Assembly (NCBI RefSeq): GCF_003989665.1
Contig: NZ_RZIJ01000010.1
Span: 124,001-188,000, forward strand
Length of the DNA stretch: 64,000 nt
From: Azospirillum doebereinerae
GTDB lineage: Bacteria > Pseudomonadota > Alphaproteobacteria > Azospirillales > Azospirillaceae
Direction: 5' to 3'
Shown: piece by piece, positions 30,092 through 39,299 of the stretch
Layout of the letters: each line of letters starts with the position of its first letter
Position numbering within the stretch: position 1 is the first letter of the stretch
The notes under the pieces: generated by a model
What the model was told of the DNA's origin: nothing
The model's input: the letters and a program-made list of their open reading frames with translations, nothing else
The model's database searches: none
Translations under genes and position numbers: made by a program

Positions 30092-30124
30092 AAAGGGCGC
30101 CCTCTTCGCGGGGGCGCCTTTTTT
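30092..30124 (+). terminator. Intrinsic terminator after gap
   Basis: An 11-bp stem (30092-30102 with 30112-30122) capped by TCTTCGCGG and running into a T6 tract (30119-30124). It is a textbook terminator 27 nt after the gap stop. Confidence 0.92.
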
Positions 30125-30378
30125 CGTCTGGCCGGAGCGCCCTTCGATGCGGCGACATGGCCTGAAACCGGCATGATCGCACCCCCGAATTCCTCGCCAT
30201 CAACGGATGCGGGTGTCCCGGGAAAAGGCCGCGACCGAGAGCGTGCGCACGCCTCGGAAAATTCAACCAATCCAGGCTTTCCAACGGTTACAGCGAGTCG
30301 GACCGGTCTTTTGATGGCGACACTGAACAATTTGTTGCGCTATCGTCGTACCTCTGTCGGAGAGTACGCATCCACCCC
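30125..30378. other. Intergenic region before the glycosyltransferase pair
   Basis: With the terminator, this gap between gap and the TPR gene totals 314 bp. I find no credible gene in it. It is less GC-rich near its right end (ACAATTTGTTGCGC at about 30324-30340), where the promoter of the TPR genes probably lies; I cannot assign -35/-10 boxes with confidence. Confidence 0.5.
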
Positions 30379-32634
30379 ATGGCAAGCATCACCGAAGCGC
30401 TCAAAGCCGCCCTGGATTTGCACGGTGCCGGTCGACTGGATGAGGCCGCCACGCTGTACGGCCGGATCCTGTCCGTCGATCCCGAGCACGCCCGCACGCT
30501 TTACTTCGCCGGCACATTGCTGTGCCAGCAGGGTCGCTTCGCCGACGCCCGTGGCCTGTTGGTGCGGGCGCTGGCCCAGGAACCGGACCTTGTGGCCGCC
30601 CACGCCAATCTGGCGAAGATCGACGCCGGAGCGGACGACTGGAACGATGCCTTGGCGGGTTGCCGCCGCATCGTCGCGCTCGCTCCCGCCGACGCGCCGG
30701 CCTGGGAGTTGCTGGGCACGGCGGAACGCCGGAACGGGAGGGCCGACGACGCCATCGCCGCTCTGAGGCGTGCTCATCGCCTCGTTCCAGGAACCGATGG
30801 CTCAAAGCTCGGCCTGCTGCTGTTCGAGCGTGGCCGCGCCCACCTGGACGCGCGCCGAAACGCGGCGGCACTGGCGGATCTGACGGCCGCCGCCGCCCTG
30901 ATGCCCTTCGATCCCGAGTTGGGTTTTGCGCGGGCCACGGCGCTGGTCGAACTCGGTCGGGACACCGAGGCCGTCGCGCTGTGCGAGCGCCTGATGGCTT
31001 GGAGCCCGGCGGAGCCTCCGCTTCTGCACAATCTCGGTGTCGCCCTGATGCGGACCGGACGGGCGGACGCCCGGCTGAACGTCCTGCGGCGCGCCAGCGC
31101 CCTCGATCCGGACAATCCGGAACCATGCCACGCGCTGGCGGCGGCGTTCGACGGCCGCGATCCGGAGGAAGCCCGTCGCTGGTCCACCCGTGCCCTTTCG
31201 CTCAAACTGCACGCGGTTGCCTCACCCGTGCCGCCCGTCACCCTCCCGCCGGCCTCGACGACCGGACGCACGCTCGACGTGGTGAGCTTCAGCCTGTGGG
31301 GACGGCTGGAGCTTTACTGCGGCGGCGCGCTGGAGAACGCGCGGCGCATTCCAAGAGAACTGCCCGGCTGGCGCTGCCGCTTCTATCACGACGATTCGGT
31401 CCCCGCGCATGTCCTGGCGGAACTGACGTCACTGGGCGCCGAATTGGTCGGGATGCCGAACGCCTCCACCGACCGGCAGGGACTGTTTTGGCGCTTCTTC
31501 GTCGCCGACGATCCAACGGTCCGGCGTTTCCTGTGCCGGGACTGCGATTCCCGGACAACCGCGCGGGAACACGCGGCGGTGAGGGCGTGGCTGGACTCCG
31601 GGCTGCCCTTCCACGTCATGCGCGACCATGTCATGCACATGGAGCCGGTCATGGGTGGCATGTGGGGCGGAGTGGCCGGCCACCTGCCCCCGCTGCGGCC
31701 CCAAGTCGACCGCTTCACGGCCAGCCGCTCCGGCCGCTGGGACGACCAGCATTTCCTGGCGGAATGGCTGTGGCCGCGCATCGCCGGCCGCGTCCTGGTC
31801 CACGACGACCTGCATGGCGCGCTGGGGCAGCCCTTTCCCGAACCGATGGCGGCTGGCGACTCCCATGTCGGCGCCAAACTGTTCCCTCTCGTCCGCCTGT
31901 GGGAAACCCGCGCGGCCATCGAGGCGGAACTGGACGACGCGCCGGGACGCCATGGCCGCCTCGTCTTTCCGGCGGCCGCCCCGCATATCGGGGACTCCCT
32001 CGAAACTCTGGGTGAGTGGCTGGAGATCGAGACCGCGCTGTGCGCCCGTTTCCTAAAACCGGGCGGCATGGCGTTGGACGCCAGCGCCGGAATCGGCGCC
32101 CATGCCTTGGCCTTCGCGAAGGCCGTCGGGCCTCGGGGGCAAATTCTGGCGGTCGAGCCGTCGCCCGGATTGTTCGCCTGTCTGGTCCGCAGTCTCGCGT
32201 TGAACGGAGAGGCTCCCATCGCCGTCTGCCGGACCCTGCCCGAAGCGGTCTCACGGCCGCCATCGCACGGGCGCGTCGATCTGGTGCGGGCGACGCTGGC
32301 CAGCGCCGACGCCGCGCTGGACCCTCTCATCCTGGAAATCGCCGCCCGGCATCGCCCCGCCTTCTATTTCCGCATCGCCGGAGATGGAGCGCAGCGCGAT
32401 GCCGCGACCCGGCTGATGCCGCTTGGCTATCGCCTGTGGTGGCACATCGCGCCCGTCTTCAACCCGGCCAACCGGAAGGGACGGGTTGGCACCCCGTTCC
32501 CCGGCTTGGTGTCCATCAACACGCTGGCCCTGCCGGACGAACGCGGCGACTCCACGCCGGGTCTCACCCGGATCGATACGCCCGACTCCTCATGGCAGGA
32601 GGCGGCTTGGCGCGTCACCTGCGATGGGCTCTGA
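30379..32634 (+). CDS. TPR - glycosyltransferase-like - FkbM-type methyltransferase triple fusion
   Basis: A 751-aa multidomain protein. Residues 1-275 are about seven TPR units (LDLHGAGRLDEAATLYGRIL opens them). Residues 294-500 resemble a glycosyltransferase domain, with the DxD-like motif FLCRDCDSRTT near 385 followed by FHVMRDHVMHMEPVMGGMWGG. Residues 535-740 resemble an FkbM-type SAM methyltransferase (LDASAGIGAHALAFAKAVG, then ILAVEPSPGL). It has no signal peptide or membrane helix, so it is cytoplasmic. With the TPR/GT41 gene 16 bp downstream it probably makes and methylates a glycan on a protein or surface polymer. Domain calls for the middle part are by motif resemblance only. Confidence 0.82.
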   Translation: MASITEALKAALDLHGAGRLDEAATLYGRILSVDPEHARTLYFAGTLLCQQGRFADARGLLVRALAQEPDLVAAHANLAKIDAGADDWNDALAGCRRIVALAPADAPAWELLGTAERRNGRADDAIAALRRAHRLVPGTDGSKLGLLLFERGRAHLDARRNAAALADLTAAAALMPFDPELGFARATALVELGRDTEAVALCERLMAWSPAEPPLLHNLGVALMRTGRADARLNVLRRASALDPDNPEPCHALAAAFDGRDPEEARRWSTRALSLKLHAVASPVPPVTLPPASTTGRTLDVVSFSLWGRLELYCGGALENARRIPRELPGWRCRFYHDDSVPAHVLAELTSLGAELVGMPNASTDRQGLFWRFFVADDPTVRRFLCRDCDSRTTAREHAAVRAWLDSGLPFHVMRDHVMHMEPVMGGMWGGVAGHLPPLRPQVDRFTASRSGRWDDQHFLAEWLWPRIAGRVLVHDDLHGALGQPFPEPMAAGDSHVGAKLFPLVRLWETRAAIEAELDDAPGRHGRLVFPAAAPHIGDSLETLGEWLEIETALCARFLKPGGMALDASAGIGAHALAFAKAVGPRGQILAVEPSPGLFACLVRSLALNGEAPIAVCRTLPEAVSRPPSHGRVDLVRATLASADAALDPLILEIAARHRPAFYFRIAGDGAQRDAATRLMPLGYRLWWHIAPVFNPANRKGRVGTPFPGLVSINTLALPDERGDSTPGLTRIDTPDSSWQEAAWRVTCDGL

Positions 32635-32650
32635 AAGAAGGAGGGAGAGC

Positions 32651-35005
32651 ATGGCCGCCATCGGGAAGGCGCTGCTGGCGGCGTTGGAGCATCTGGAAGC
32701 CGGCCGGCTCTCCAAAACCGAAACGTTGTGCCGCCGTATTCTGAGCGCGGCTCCAAAACAGGCGGACGCTTGGCATCTCGCCGGGCTGGCCGCCGCGAGG
32801 GCCGGACGGCTGGCCGAGGCCCGCAAGCGCCTTGCCACGGCGGTCCGTCACGCGCCCGACCGCAACGACCTGCGCCTCAACCATGTGACGGCGCTCGCCG
32901 CGTCGGGAATGCCGAGTGCCGATGCGCTGCGGTTGACCTTGGCGCTGGAGCCGGCGCGGGACGATCTGTGGGCCGCCTTGGCCGCCGCCGCCGCGCATGA
33001 GGAGGGAACCGCCGCGACGGTCGGCCCTTGGCGGGCGCTGGCCGGGCTGCGGCCGGCGGACGGGACCTTGCGTTACAATTTTGGCGTCGCCCTCCATGAA
33101 GCCGGCCATCTTCACAAGGCCGTGACCGCCTACAGGGAGGCCACGCGCCTGTCTCCGTTTCTGGAGGAGGCGCATTTCAACCATGCCAACGCGCTGCGCG
33201 ATCTGGGCGACCGGCGGGCGGCCGCCCTCGCCTACCGGGCCGCGTTGGCGATCGCTCCCGCCTCGCCGGGCGCCGCGCGGAATCTTGGCCTCCTGCTGAT
33301 GCCGACGGATCCTCGCGCCGCCACCGCCGCTTTTCGCATCGCGGCCCGCGTCGAGCCGGAACGGGTCGGGGGCGCGCTCGATGTCGCTACGGCCCTGTTG
33401 GCGTCGGGCGATCCGGCCGGCGCGCTGACGGCCTTCGACGAGGCCCTGGCCCGGCATCCCGAATGCTCCGTCGGACACAACGGACGGGCGCTCGCCCTGC
33501 GCGACCTGGGACGATCCGGCGATCCGGCGACGGCGCGCGCGCTGGCCCTCGACCCGGGCATGGCCGAGGCATGGGTCAACCGGGCGCAAGGCTGGCTCGA
33601 CCTTGGGCGCCCCAGCGACGCCGGGATCGGCAGCCGGCGGGCGCTGCGCCTGCGCTCCGACTATCCCGCGGCGCTGGATCTTCTGGCCCGCTCCCTCCAC
33701 GCCTCCGGTCATCCCGAACGGGCGATGATGGTCCTCCGCCGCATGATCGCCGTCACGCCGGCCCTGCCTCCTGCTCTGCACAGCAATCGGTTGCTGATCC
33801 AGCAGAGCGATCCCGCTTCCGATTGGCGCGTTCTGCTGGCGGAGCATCGGCGCTGGAATCAACTGCACGCTCCGCCACCCGGCACGCGTCCCCTCCCCTC
33901 CAGGAGAGAAGCATCCGGCAAGCTTCTGCGCATCGGCTACCTGTCCGCCGATTTCCGCGCCCATTCGGTGATGGCCTTCTTCGAATCCCTGCTGGCGGCG
34001 CACGACCGGCGGGTTGTTCACACCGTCTGCTACGCCGCGGCCCGCCGTCCCGACCCGACGACCGTCCGGCTGCAAGCGCTGGCGGATGAGTGGCGTGACG
34101 TGGCCGGGCTCGGCGACGAGGCTCTGGCCGCGCTGATCCGGGCCGATGGGATCGACGCGTTGATCGATTTGGGCGGACACACAGGGGGGAACCGCCTCGG
34201 CGTGTTGGCGCTGGCGCCCGCACCGGTGCGGCTGACGGCCATCGGCTATCCCGGCACGACTGGGCTGCCGCTCGAAGGCCGGCTCGCCGATCCGATCATC
34301 GAACCGCCGGACAGCCGGGACCGGAGTTCGGAGGGGCCGGTTTATCTGCCCGACGGTTTCCTCCGCTACCGCCCGCCGGAGGATGCACCCGATCCGCAAC
34401 CACGAAGCGGGCAAGGGACAACGGTCACCTTCGGGTCGTTCAATGCGTTGGGCAAGCTGACAAGGGCCGTGGTCGAGGCCTGGGCCGGCATCCTGTCGGC
34501 CGTGCCGGATTCCCGGCTTCTGCTGAAAAGCTCCGGGTTGGGCGACCCGGCGGTCCGCGAGGATCTCCGCGCACGCTTCATCGCCCATGGGGTGGCGCCC
34601 GACCGCCTCGAATTCCTGGGGTGGACCGCCAACCGGGCCGATCACCTGGCGTTGTACAGCCGGATCGACGTCGGCCTCGACCCTTTTCCCTACAACGGCA
34701 CCACCACGACCTGCGAGGCGCTGTGGATGGGGGTGCCGGTGGTGACGCTGGCGGGCGGGCGGCACGCCGCGCGGGTGGGAGTCGCGCTGTTGACCCGCGT
34801 CGGGCTGACGGACCTGATCGCACCGACCCTTCAGGACTACCGGGAGATCGCCGCAAGCCTCGCCGCCGACGCGCCGCGTCGCGCCGAACTGCGGCTGGAA
34901 CTGCGCCGCCGCATGCGCGACGGTCCGTTGGGGGACGCGGCCGGGCTGGCGCGGGCGGTGGAGGCCGCCTGCCTTCACCTGCTGGAGGCGGCTCCGTGTT
35001 CGTGA
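32651..35005 (+). CDS. TPR protein with GT41 (SPY/O-GlcNAc transferase-like) domain
   Basis: A 784-aa protein. Residues 1-400 contain TPR repeats (LEHLEAGRLSKTETLCRRIL, YNFGVALHEAGHLHKAVTAY). From residue 425 the catalytic half resembles bacterial and plant O-GlcNAc transferases of family GT41: LRIGYLSADFRAHSVMAFFE, LIDLGGHTGGNRLGVLALAP, FGSFNALGKL and the hallmark DPFPYNGTTTTCEALWMGVPVV. The start ATG 32651 has a strong AAGGAGGGAGAGC site. It is predicted cytoplasmic. In bacteria such genes often modify flagellin or other surface proteins, but nothing nearby names the target. Confidence 0.9.
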   Translation: MAAIGKALLAALEHLEAGRLSKTETLCRRILSAAPKQADAWHLAGLAAARAGRLAEARKRLATAVRHAPDRNDLRLNHVTALAASGMPSADALRLTLALEPARDDLWAALAAAAAHEEGTAATVGPWRALAGLRPADGTLRYNFGVALHEAGHLHKAVTAYREATRLSPFLEEAHFNHANALRDLGDRRAAALAYRAALAIAPASPGAARNLGLLLMPTDPRAATAAFRIAARVEPERVGGALDVATALLASGDPAGALTAFDEALARHPECSVGHNGRALALRDLGRSGDPATARALALDPGMAEAWVNRAQGWLDLGRPSDAGIGSRRALRLRSDYPAALDLLARSLHASGHPERAMMVLRRMIAVTPALPPALHSNRLLIQQSDPASDWRVLLAEHRRWNQLHAPPPGTRPLPSRREASGKLLRIGYLSADFRAHSVMAFFESLLAAHDRRVVHTVCYAAARRPDPTTVRLQALADEWRDVAGLGDEALAALIRADGIDALIDLGGHTGGNRLGVLALAPAPVRLTAIGYPGTTGLPLEGRLADPIIEPPDSRDRSSEGPVYLPDGFLRYRPPEDAPDPQPRSGQGTTVTFGSFNALGKLTRAVVEAWAGILSAVPDSRLLLKSSGLGDPAVREDLRARFIAHGVAPDRLEFLGWTANRADHLALYSRIDVGLDPFPYNGTTTTCEALWMGVPVVTLAGGRHAARVGVALLTRVGLTDLIAPTLQDYREIAASLAADAPRRAELRLELRRRMRDGPLGDAAGLARAVEAACLHLLEAAPCS

Positions 35006-35048
35006 TTCCCCGCCGGCGGGCTTGGGGCCGGTGCCGGACGGCGGCGCC

Positions 35049-35396
35049 CTATCCCCCCGTCTTGACCGTGTTCACCCCGGCGGCCCGGCTCAGACACTCG
35101 GCGATCCAGGCGGCGACGCTCTTGCCTTCCCGCTCCGCGCAATCCGCGATGGCCCGGTGCAGGATCGGATTCACGCGGATCGCGAGACGACCGGAGAAGG
35201 GCTGCTCCGCGTCGCCGCCCATGTCGCAGGACAGTTCCAGATAGTCATCGACCGCGCGGTGGAAGGAATTGCGCAGTTCCTCGACCGACCGACCGGAGAA
35301 CGTGATGCCATCGTGTGTGTTGATGACCTCGCCAACGAAGATTCCGGCTTCGCTGTCGAAATCGATTTGGCCTTTGTAGCCCTTGTATTCCATCAT
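35049..35396 (-). CDS. HicB-family antitoxin-like protein without HicA
   Basis: A 115-aa HicB-type protein. The N-terminal half is a degenerate RNase-H-like domain (MEYKGYKGQIDFDSEAGIFVGEV, then ITFSGRSVEELRNSFHRAVDDYLE). The C-terminal half is a ribbon-helix-helix DNA-binding segment (FSGRLAIRVNPILHRAIADC, GKSVAAWIAECLSRA). In hicAB operons the small HicA RNase normally precedes HicB. The 198 bp upstream (35397-35594) has no HicA-like frame, and downstream is the convergent GT41 gene. I call it an orphan. The start is one of two adjacent ATGs (35396 or 35393). Confidence 0.85.
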   Translation of the reverse strand: MMEYKGYKGQIDFDSEAGIFVGEVINTHDGITFSGRSVEELRNSFHRAVDDYLELSCDMGGDAEQPFSGRLAIRVNPILHRAIADCAEREGKSVAAWIAECLSRAAGVNTVKTGG

Positions 35397-35594
35397 CGTG
35401 GCGTTCCCGAGGGAGGCAGTCCCGAAAGTCCGAGCGGCCGAAGACATCAGCGACCGCATGACGCAGACCATAGCGTGGGAATGATCCGGGGCGGTTTGAC
35501 CTGCCTCAATTTTTGCAACCGGACTTTGGACTTGCACCCGAGGCGGTGAAATTAGCCCTTCTTTGTTCCCGCTTCCCCTCCGAAAGGCCGCCGC

Positions 35595-36011
35595 ATGACC
35601 GCCATCGTTCCGCCGCTCAAGCCCATCCGCGTCCATGGCCTCGCCGACGCGCGGGTGGCGGCGGCGGCGGCGGCGGCTCTGGGCGTTTCCGTGACCCTGC
35701 TCGCCGACGGCGCCTGCGGCGCGGCGTGGCTGTTGGCCTTGGCCGGCCGCGCGATGCGTGAGCACCCTTCGGTCGCCGTCACCGCTCTGCTCGACTGCGG
35801 CGACCGGGCCGGGGAGGCGCAAGGCGCGCTGGCGGCCGGCGTGCCCCTGGTGATGTTCACCGGCCCGCCCGGCCCGGCGGCCCGGCTGGCGGCGATCGCC
35901 GAGGCACACGGCGCGGCACTTCTGACGGAAGTCCCACCCACCCTCGACCAAAGAAAGAGCCGCGATCCGGTGACGGCCTGCCGGGATTGGCTTTCGGCGC
36001 CCTACCATTGA
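35595..36011 (+). CDS. Small protein of unknown function
   Basis: A 138-aa alpha/beta protein with no signal peptide, rich in Ala and Gly (MTAIVPPLKPIRVHGLADAR, then GAAWLLALAGRAM and LVMFTGPPGPAARLAAI). The hydrophobic strands alternate with helices, like a small Rossmann-type domain, but I do not recognise a family. Codon use is ordinary. It is divergent from the HicB gene. The start is the ATG at 35595. Confidence 0.7.
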   Translation: MTAIVPPLKPIRVHGLADARVAAAAAAALGVSVTLLADGACGAAWLLALAGRAMREHPSVAVTALLDCGDRAGEAQGALAAGVPLVMFTGPPGPAARLAAIAEAHGAALLTEVPPTLDQRKSRDPVTACRDWLSAPYH

Positions 36012-36128
36012 CCGTGGGAATACCGCTTTTTCGCCCAGCGATGGCGCGCAAAAGGGGTGTAGCATCTCAATGGGGCCGCCCATGCGGCGACCGAGCTCAA
36101 AATTCCCCTACCCGATGGTCCATGTCCG

Positions 36129-36386
36129 ATGACCAGCACGATCATCCTGCCGCCGGAGCATGAGACCGGCCAATCCACCATGGTGCCGTCCGCCGTGCTG
36201 CACGGCGGGTCGGGTGCGCCGGCCCACAACGGCGGGCGCGGCACGCCGTTTCCCGAACCGCGGGTCGACAAGCTGCGCGGCCTGCGGCTGGTCGCCTTGT
36301 GGACGACGTTGACGCTCGGGGCCTGGGCGGTGCTGGGCGGGGCCGGATACGGCCTCTACGTCGTGGTGCATTCCTTCCTTCTGTAA
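36129..36386 (+). CDS. Small single-pass membrane protein, unknown
   Basis: An 85-aa protein with a polar, disordered-looking N-terminus (residues 1-45, PPEHETGQST, GGSGAPAHNGGRG). One C-terminal transmembrane helix spans about residues 53-84 (LVALWTTLTLGAWAVLGGAG). The topology suggests a tail-anchored inner-membrane protein. I do not recognise a family. It precedes the aldolase gene by 178 bp. Confidence 0.6.
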   Translation: MTSTIILPPEHETGQSTMVPSAVLHGGSGAPAHNGGRGTPFPEPRVDKLRGLRLVALWTTLTLGAWAVLGGAGYGLYVVVHSFLL

Positions 36387-36564
36387 CCCTTTCGCGACCC
36401 GGCGCCGCAATTCGGCCGAGCCCCTTCGGCCGGTTGCTCTGGCCGGGCGTCCTAGGCTCTTCGACGGGGAAACGGACCGGTTTACGCCCCTCCCGCCGTT
36501 GCAAAACCGGCTTTTCTGGGCTAAGACGGCGCCATTCCAGAAAAGCCCCAGGGGAAGAGCCACA

Positions 36565-37494
36565 ATGAAGCTCACGCGCCGCGTCAAAGAAATTCTCGCC
36601 AACTACGAGAGCGACAATCCCGGCACCAAGGCGAACCTCGCCCGCATCCTGATGGAAGGCAAGCTGGGCGGCTCCGGCAAGCTGGTGATCCTGCCCGTCG
36701 ACCAGGGCTTCGAGCACGGGCCCGCCCGCAGCTTCGGCCCGAACGACGCCGGCTACGACCCGCACTACCACTACCAGCTCGCCATCGACGCCGGCTGCAA
36801 CGCCTACGCCGCCCCCCTGGGCTCGCTGGAGGCCGGCGCCGGCACCTTCGCCGGCTCGATCCCGCTCATCCTCAAGATGAACAGCGCCAACAGCCTGTCC
36901 ACCCAGAAGGAAGCGGCCGACCAGGCGGTGACCGCCTCGGTGCAGGACGCGCTGCGCATCGGCGCCTCGGCCATCGGCTTCACGATCTACCCCGGCTCCG
37001 ACTGCATGTACGACCAGTACGAGGAGTTCCGCGAGCTGTCGAAGGAGGCCAAGTCCTACGGCCTCGCCACCGTGCTGTGGTCCTACCCGCGCGGCGGCGC
37101 CGTCACCAAGGACGGTGAGCTGGCGATCGACGTGATCGGCTACGCCGCCCACATGGCCGCCCTGCTCGGCGCCCACATCATCAAGGTGAAGCTGCCCTCG
37201 GCCACGCTGGAACAGCCCGAAGCCAAGAAGATCTACGAGTCCAAGCAGATCGCCATCGCCACCCAGGCCGAGCGCGTGAAGCACATCATGCAGTGCGCCT
37301 TCAACGGCCGCCGCATCGTGGTCTTCTCCGGCGGCGCCACCAAGGGCGAGGACGCGGTGTTCGAGGACGCCCGCGCCATCCGCGACGGCGGCGGCAACGG
37401 TTCGATCATCGGCCGCAACGCCTTCCAGCGCCCGCGCGAGGACGCCCTCAAGCTGCTCGACCGGATCATGAAGATCTATCAGGGCCGGGAGTAA
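36565..37494 (+). CDS. Class I fructose-bisphosphate aldolase (DhnA type)
   Basis: Schiff-base aldolase that interconverts fructose-1,6-bisphosphate with GAP and DHAP. The 309 aa match the archaeal/DhnA-type class I family (fbaB-like): LVILPVDQGFEHGPARSF, TIYPGSDCMYDQYEEF, ATVLWSYPRGG, the Schiff-base Lys in AHIIKVKLPSA, and the phosphate loop FSGGATKGED. Start is the ATG at 36565 after GGGGAAGAG. It is followed 3 nt later by thiE, so the two share a transcript. Confidence 0.95.
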   Translation: MKLTRRVKEILANYESDNPGTKANLARILMEGKLGGSGKLVILPVDQGFEHGPARSFGPNDAGYDPHYHYQLAIDAGCNAYAAPLGSLEAGAGTFAGSIPLILKMNSANSLSTQKEAADQAVTASVQDALRIGASAIGFTIYPGSDCMYDQYEEFRELSKEAKSYGLATVLWSYPRGGAVTKDGELAIDVIGYAAHMAALLGAHIIKVKLPSATLEQPEAKKIYESKQIAIATQAERVKHIMQCAFNGRRIVVFSGGATKGEDAVFEDARAIRDGGGNGSIIGRNAFQRPREDALKLLDRIMKIYQGRE

Positions 37495-37497
37495 CAC

Positions 37498-38244
37498 TTG
37501 GCCAAGGGAAAGCCGTCCCAGGCGGAACCGTCCGCCTGCCGACTGTACCTCGTGACGCCGCCGGCCCTGGTGCCGGCGGCGTTCGCGCCGCTTCTGGTCG
37601 AGGCTCTCGACGCCGGCGACGTCGCCTGCGTCCAGCTTCGCCTGAAGGATTGTTCCGACGACGAGATCCGCCGGGCCTGCGACGCCCTGCGCCCCATCGC
37701 GCAGGAGCGCGAGGTCGCCTTCATCCTGAACGACCACCCGAGGCTGGCCCGCGAGATGGGCTGCGACGGTGTGCATGTCGGGCAGGGCGACACGCCCTAC
37801 CGCGACGCGCGCAAGATCATGGGCAACGACGCCATCGTCGGCGTGACCTGCCACGACAGCCGCCACCTCGCCATGGTCGCGGCGGAGGACGGGGCCGACT
37901 ACGTCGCCTTCGGGGCGTTCTTCCCCACCGACACCAAGCTCACCGAGCACCACGCCGCGCCTGAGCTCCTGAACTGGTGGTCCGAGCTGATGGAGGTCCC
38001 CTGCGTCGCCATCGGCGGAATCACCGCCGCCAACTGCGCGCCGCTGGTGTCGGCCGGCGCCGATTTCCTGGCGGTGGTCAACGCCGTCTGGGGTCATCCG
38101 GGCGGGCCGGGGGCCGGGGTCAAGGCGTTGAACGCCGCCATCGCCGCCGCGCCCAGCGACTGGGTCATCGACACCGCCAGCGATGCGGCCACCATCGCGG
38201 CCGACGACGCCACCTCCACACCCGACGGGTCCGACGCCGGCTGA
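37498..38244 (+). CDS. thiE: Thiamine-phosphate synthase
   Basis: Joins the HMP-PP pyrimidine to the thiazole phosphate to make thiamine monophosphate. The 248-aa TIM barrel shows [57 protein letters not shown] and [19 protein letters not shown]. The start is a TTG 3 nt after the aldolase stop, supported by a GGGAG site inside the aldolase end. Supply of thiamine would serve transketolase encoded nearby. The C-terminal 30 residues are extra and low-complexity. Confidence 0.93.
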   Translation: MAKGKPSQAEPSACRLYLVTPPALVPAAFAPLLVEALDAGDVACVQLRLKDCSDDEIRRACDALRPIAQEREVAFILNDHPRLAREMGCDGVHVGQGDTPYRDARKIMGNDAIVGVTCHDSRHLAMVAAEDGADYVAFGAFFPTDTKLTEHHAAPELLNWWSELMEVPCVAIGGITAANCAPLVSAGADFLAVVNAVWGHPGGPGAGVKALNAAIAAAPSDWVIDTASDAATIAADDATSTPDGSDAG

Positions 38245-38269
38245 AGCCGTCGCAGGGCATGGACACATC

Positions 38270-39076
38270 ATGGATTTGCTGACGCCCGAGGTGCTGGGCA
38301 CGTTGTTCGCCGTGGGCCTGCTCGCGGGATTCATCGACGCCATCGCGGGTGGCGGCGGGCTGCTGACCATCCCGGCTTTGCTCGCCGCCGGCATCACCCC
38401 GGCCGAAGCGCTGGCGACGGGCAAGCTGCAATCCAGCTTCGGGTCGCTGTCGGCCACCATCAAGTTCGTCCGCCGGGGCGAGGTGCATCCGGGCGCCATG
38501 CGCACGATGATCGCCTGCACCTTCGTCGGTTCGGGGCTGGGCGCCATCCTGGTGCAACTGCTCGATTCGAGCTTCCTGCGCGACGTCATCCCGATCCTGC
38601 TGATCGGCATCGCCCTCTACCTGCTGCTGTCGCCCAAGGCCGGTGACATCGACGCGCACCAGCGCATCGGCGAACACAGCTTCGCCTTCGCCATCGGCAC
38701 GGGAATCGGCTTCTACGACGGCTTCTTCGGGCCGGGAACCGGCACCTTCTTCAGCATCGCCTTCGTCTCGCTGCTCGGCCACAACCTGCGCAAGGCCACC
38801 GCCCACACCAAGGTGCTGAACCTGACCAGCAACATCGCGGCGCTGGTCTTCTTCATCATCGGCGGCCACGTGCTGTGGACCGTCGGGCTGCTGATGGGGG
38901 TCGGCCAGTACATCGGCGCGCAGTTGGGCGCCCACATGGTCATCCGCAACGGCGCGCGAATCGTCCGGCCGATGCTGATCGTCGCCTCCGTCGCCATCAC
39001 CGCCAAGCTGGTGTGGAGCGACGAGCACAACATCCTGCGCGAGGCGTTCCTCGCCCTGACCGGCCTGTTCGCCTAA
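38270..39076 (+). CDS. TauE/SafE family membrane permease
   Basis: Inner-membrane protein of 268 aa with about eight helices. The family feature is the repeated half starting LLAGFIDAIAGGGGLLTIPAL and again GIGFYDGFFGPGTGTFFSIAF. Members export or import sulfite, sulfoacetate and other anions; the substrate here is unknown. The ATG at 38270 begins MDLLTPEVLG; an upstream in-frame extension overlaps thiE and is unlikely. Confidence 0.9.
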   Translation: MDLLTPEVLGTLFAVGLLAGFIDAIAGGGGLLTIPALLAAGITPAEALATGKLQSSFGSLSATIKFVRRGEVHPGAMRTMIACTFVGSGLGAILVQLLDSSFLRDVIPILLIGIALYLLLSPKAGDIDAHQRIGEHSFAFAIGTGIGFYDGFFGPGTGTFFSIAFVSLLGHNLRKATAHTKVLNLTSNIAALVFFIIGGHVLWTVGLLMGVGQYIGAQLGAHMVIRNGARIVRPMLIVASVAITAKLVWSDEHNILREAFLALTGLFA

Positions 39077-39212
39077 AGCCCGCCGTACCCTTCTCCCCAC
39101 ACGGTCGCGCAACGTCTCAGCGTTGCCGAAATGGGACAGTTTTTCCCGAAAATCATGACCTCGACGATGCGCCGGCTGGCTGGCGCGTCGCGCCGATGGC
39201 ATTGTTTGTACG

Positions 39213-39218
39213 TATAAT
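39213..39218 (+). promoter_or_regulatory. Possible -10 box upstream of the FadL-like gene
   Basis: A TATAAT hexamer sits in an unusually AT-rich stretch (39201-39228) of the 223-bp gap before the porin gene. No good -35 box lies 16-18 nt upstream, and alphaproteobacterial promoters often differ from this consensus, so the call is tentative. A palindromic TTACGTAA lies at 39243-39250. Confidence 0.3.
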
Positions 39219-39299
39219 CAATTAAGTTCCGGCGCCCCTCTTTACGTAAGCGTCAGTTTGTGTATCATAGCGTCAACAACACAATCTGGGGAAGGAACC

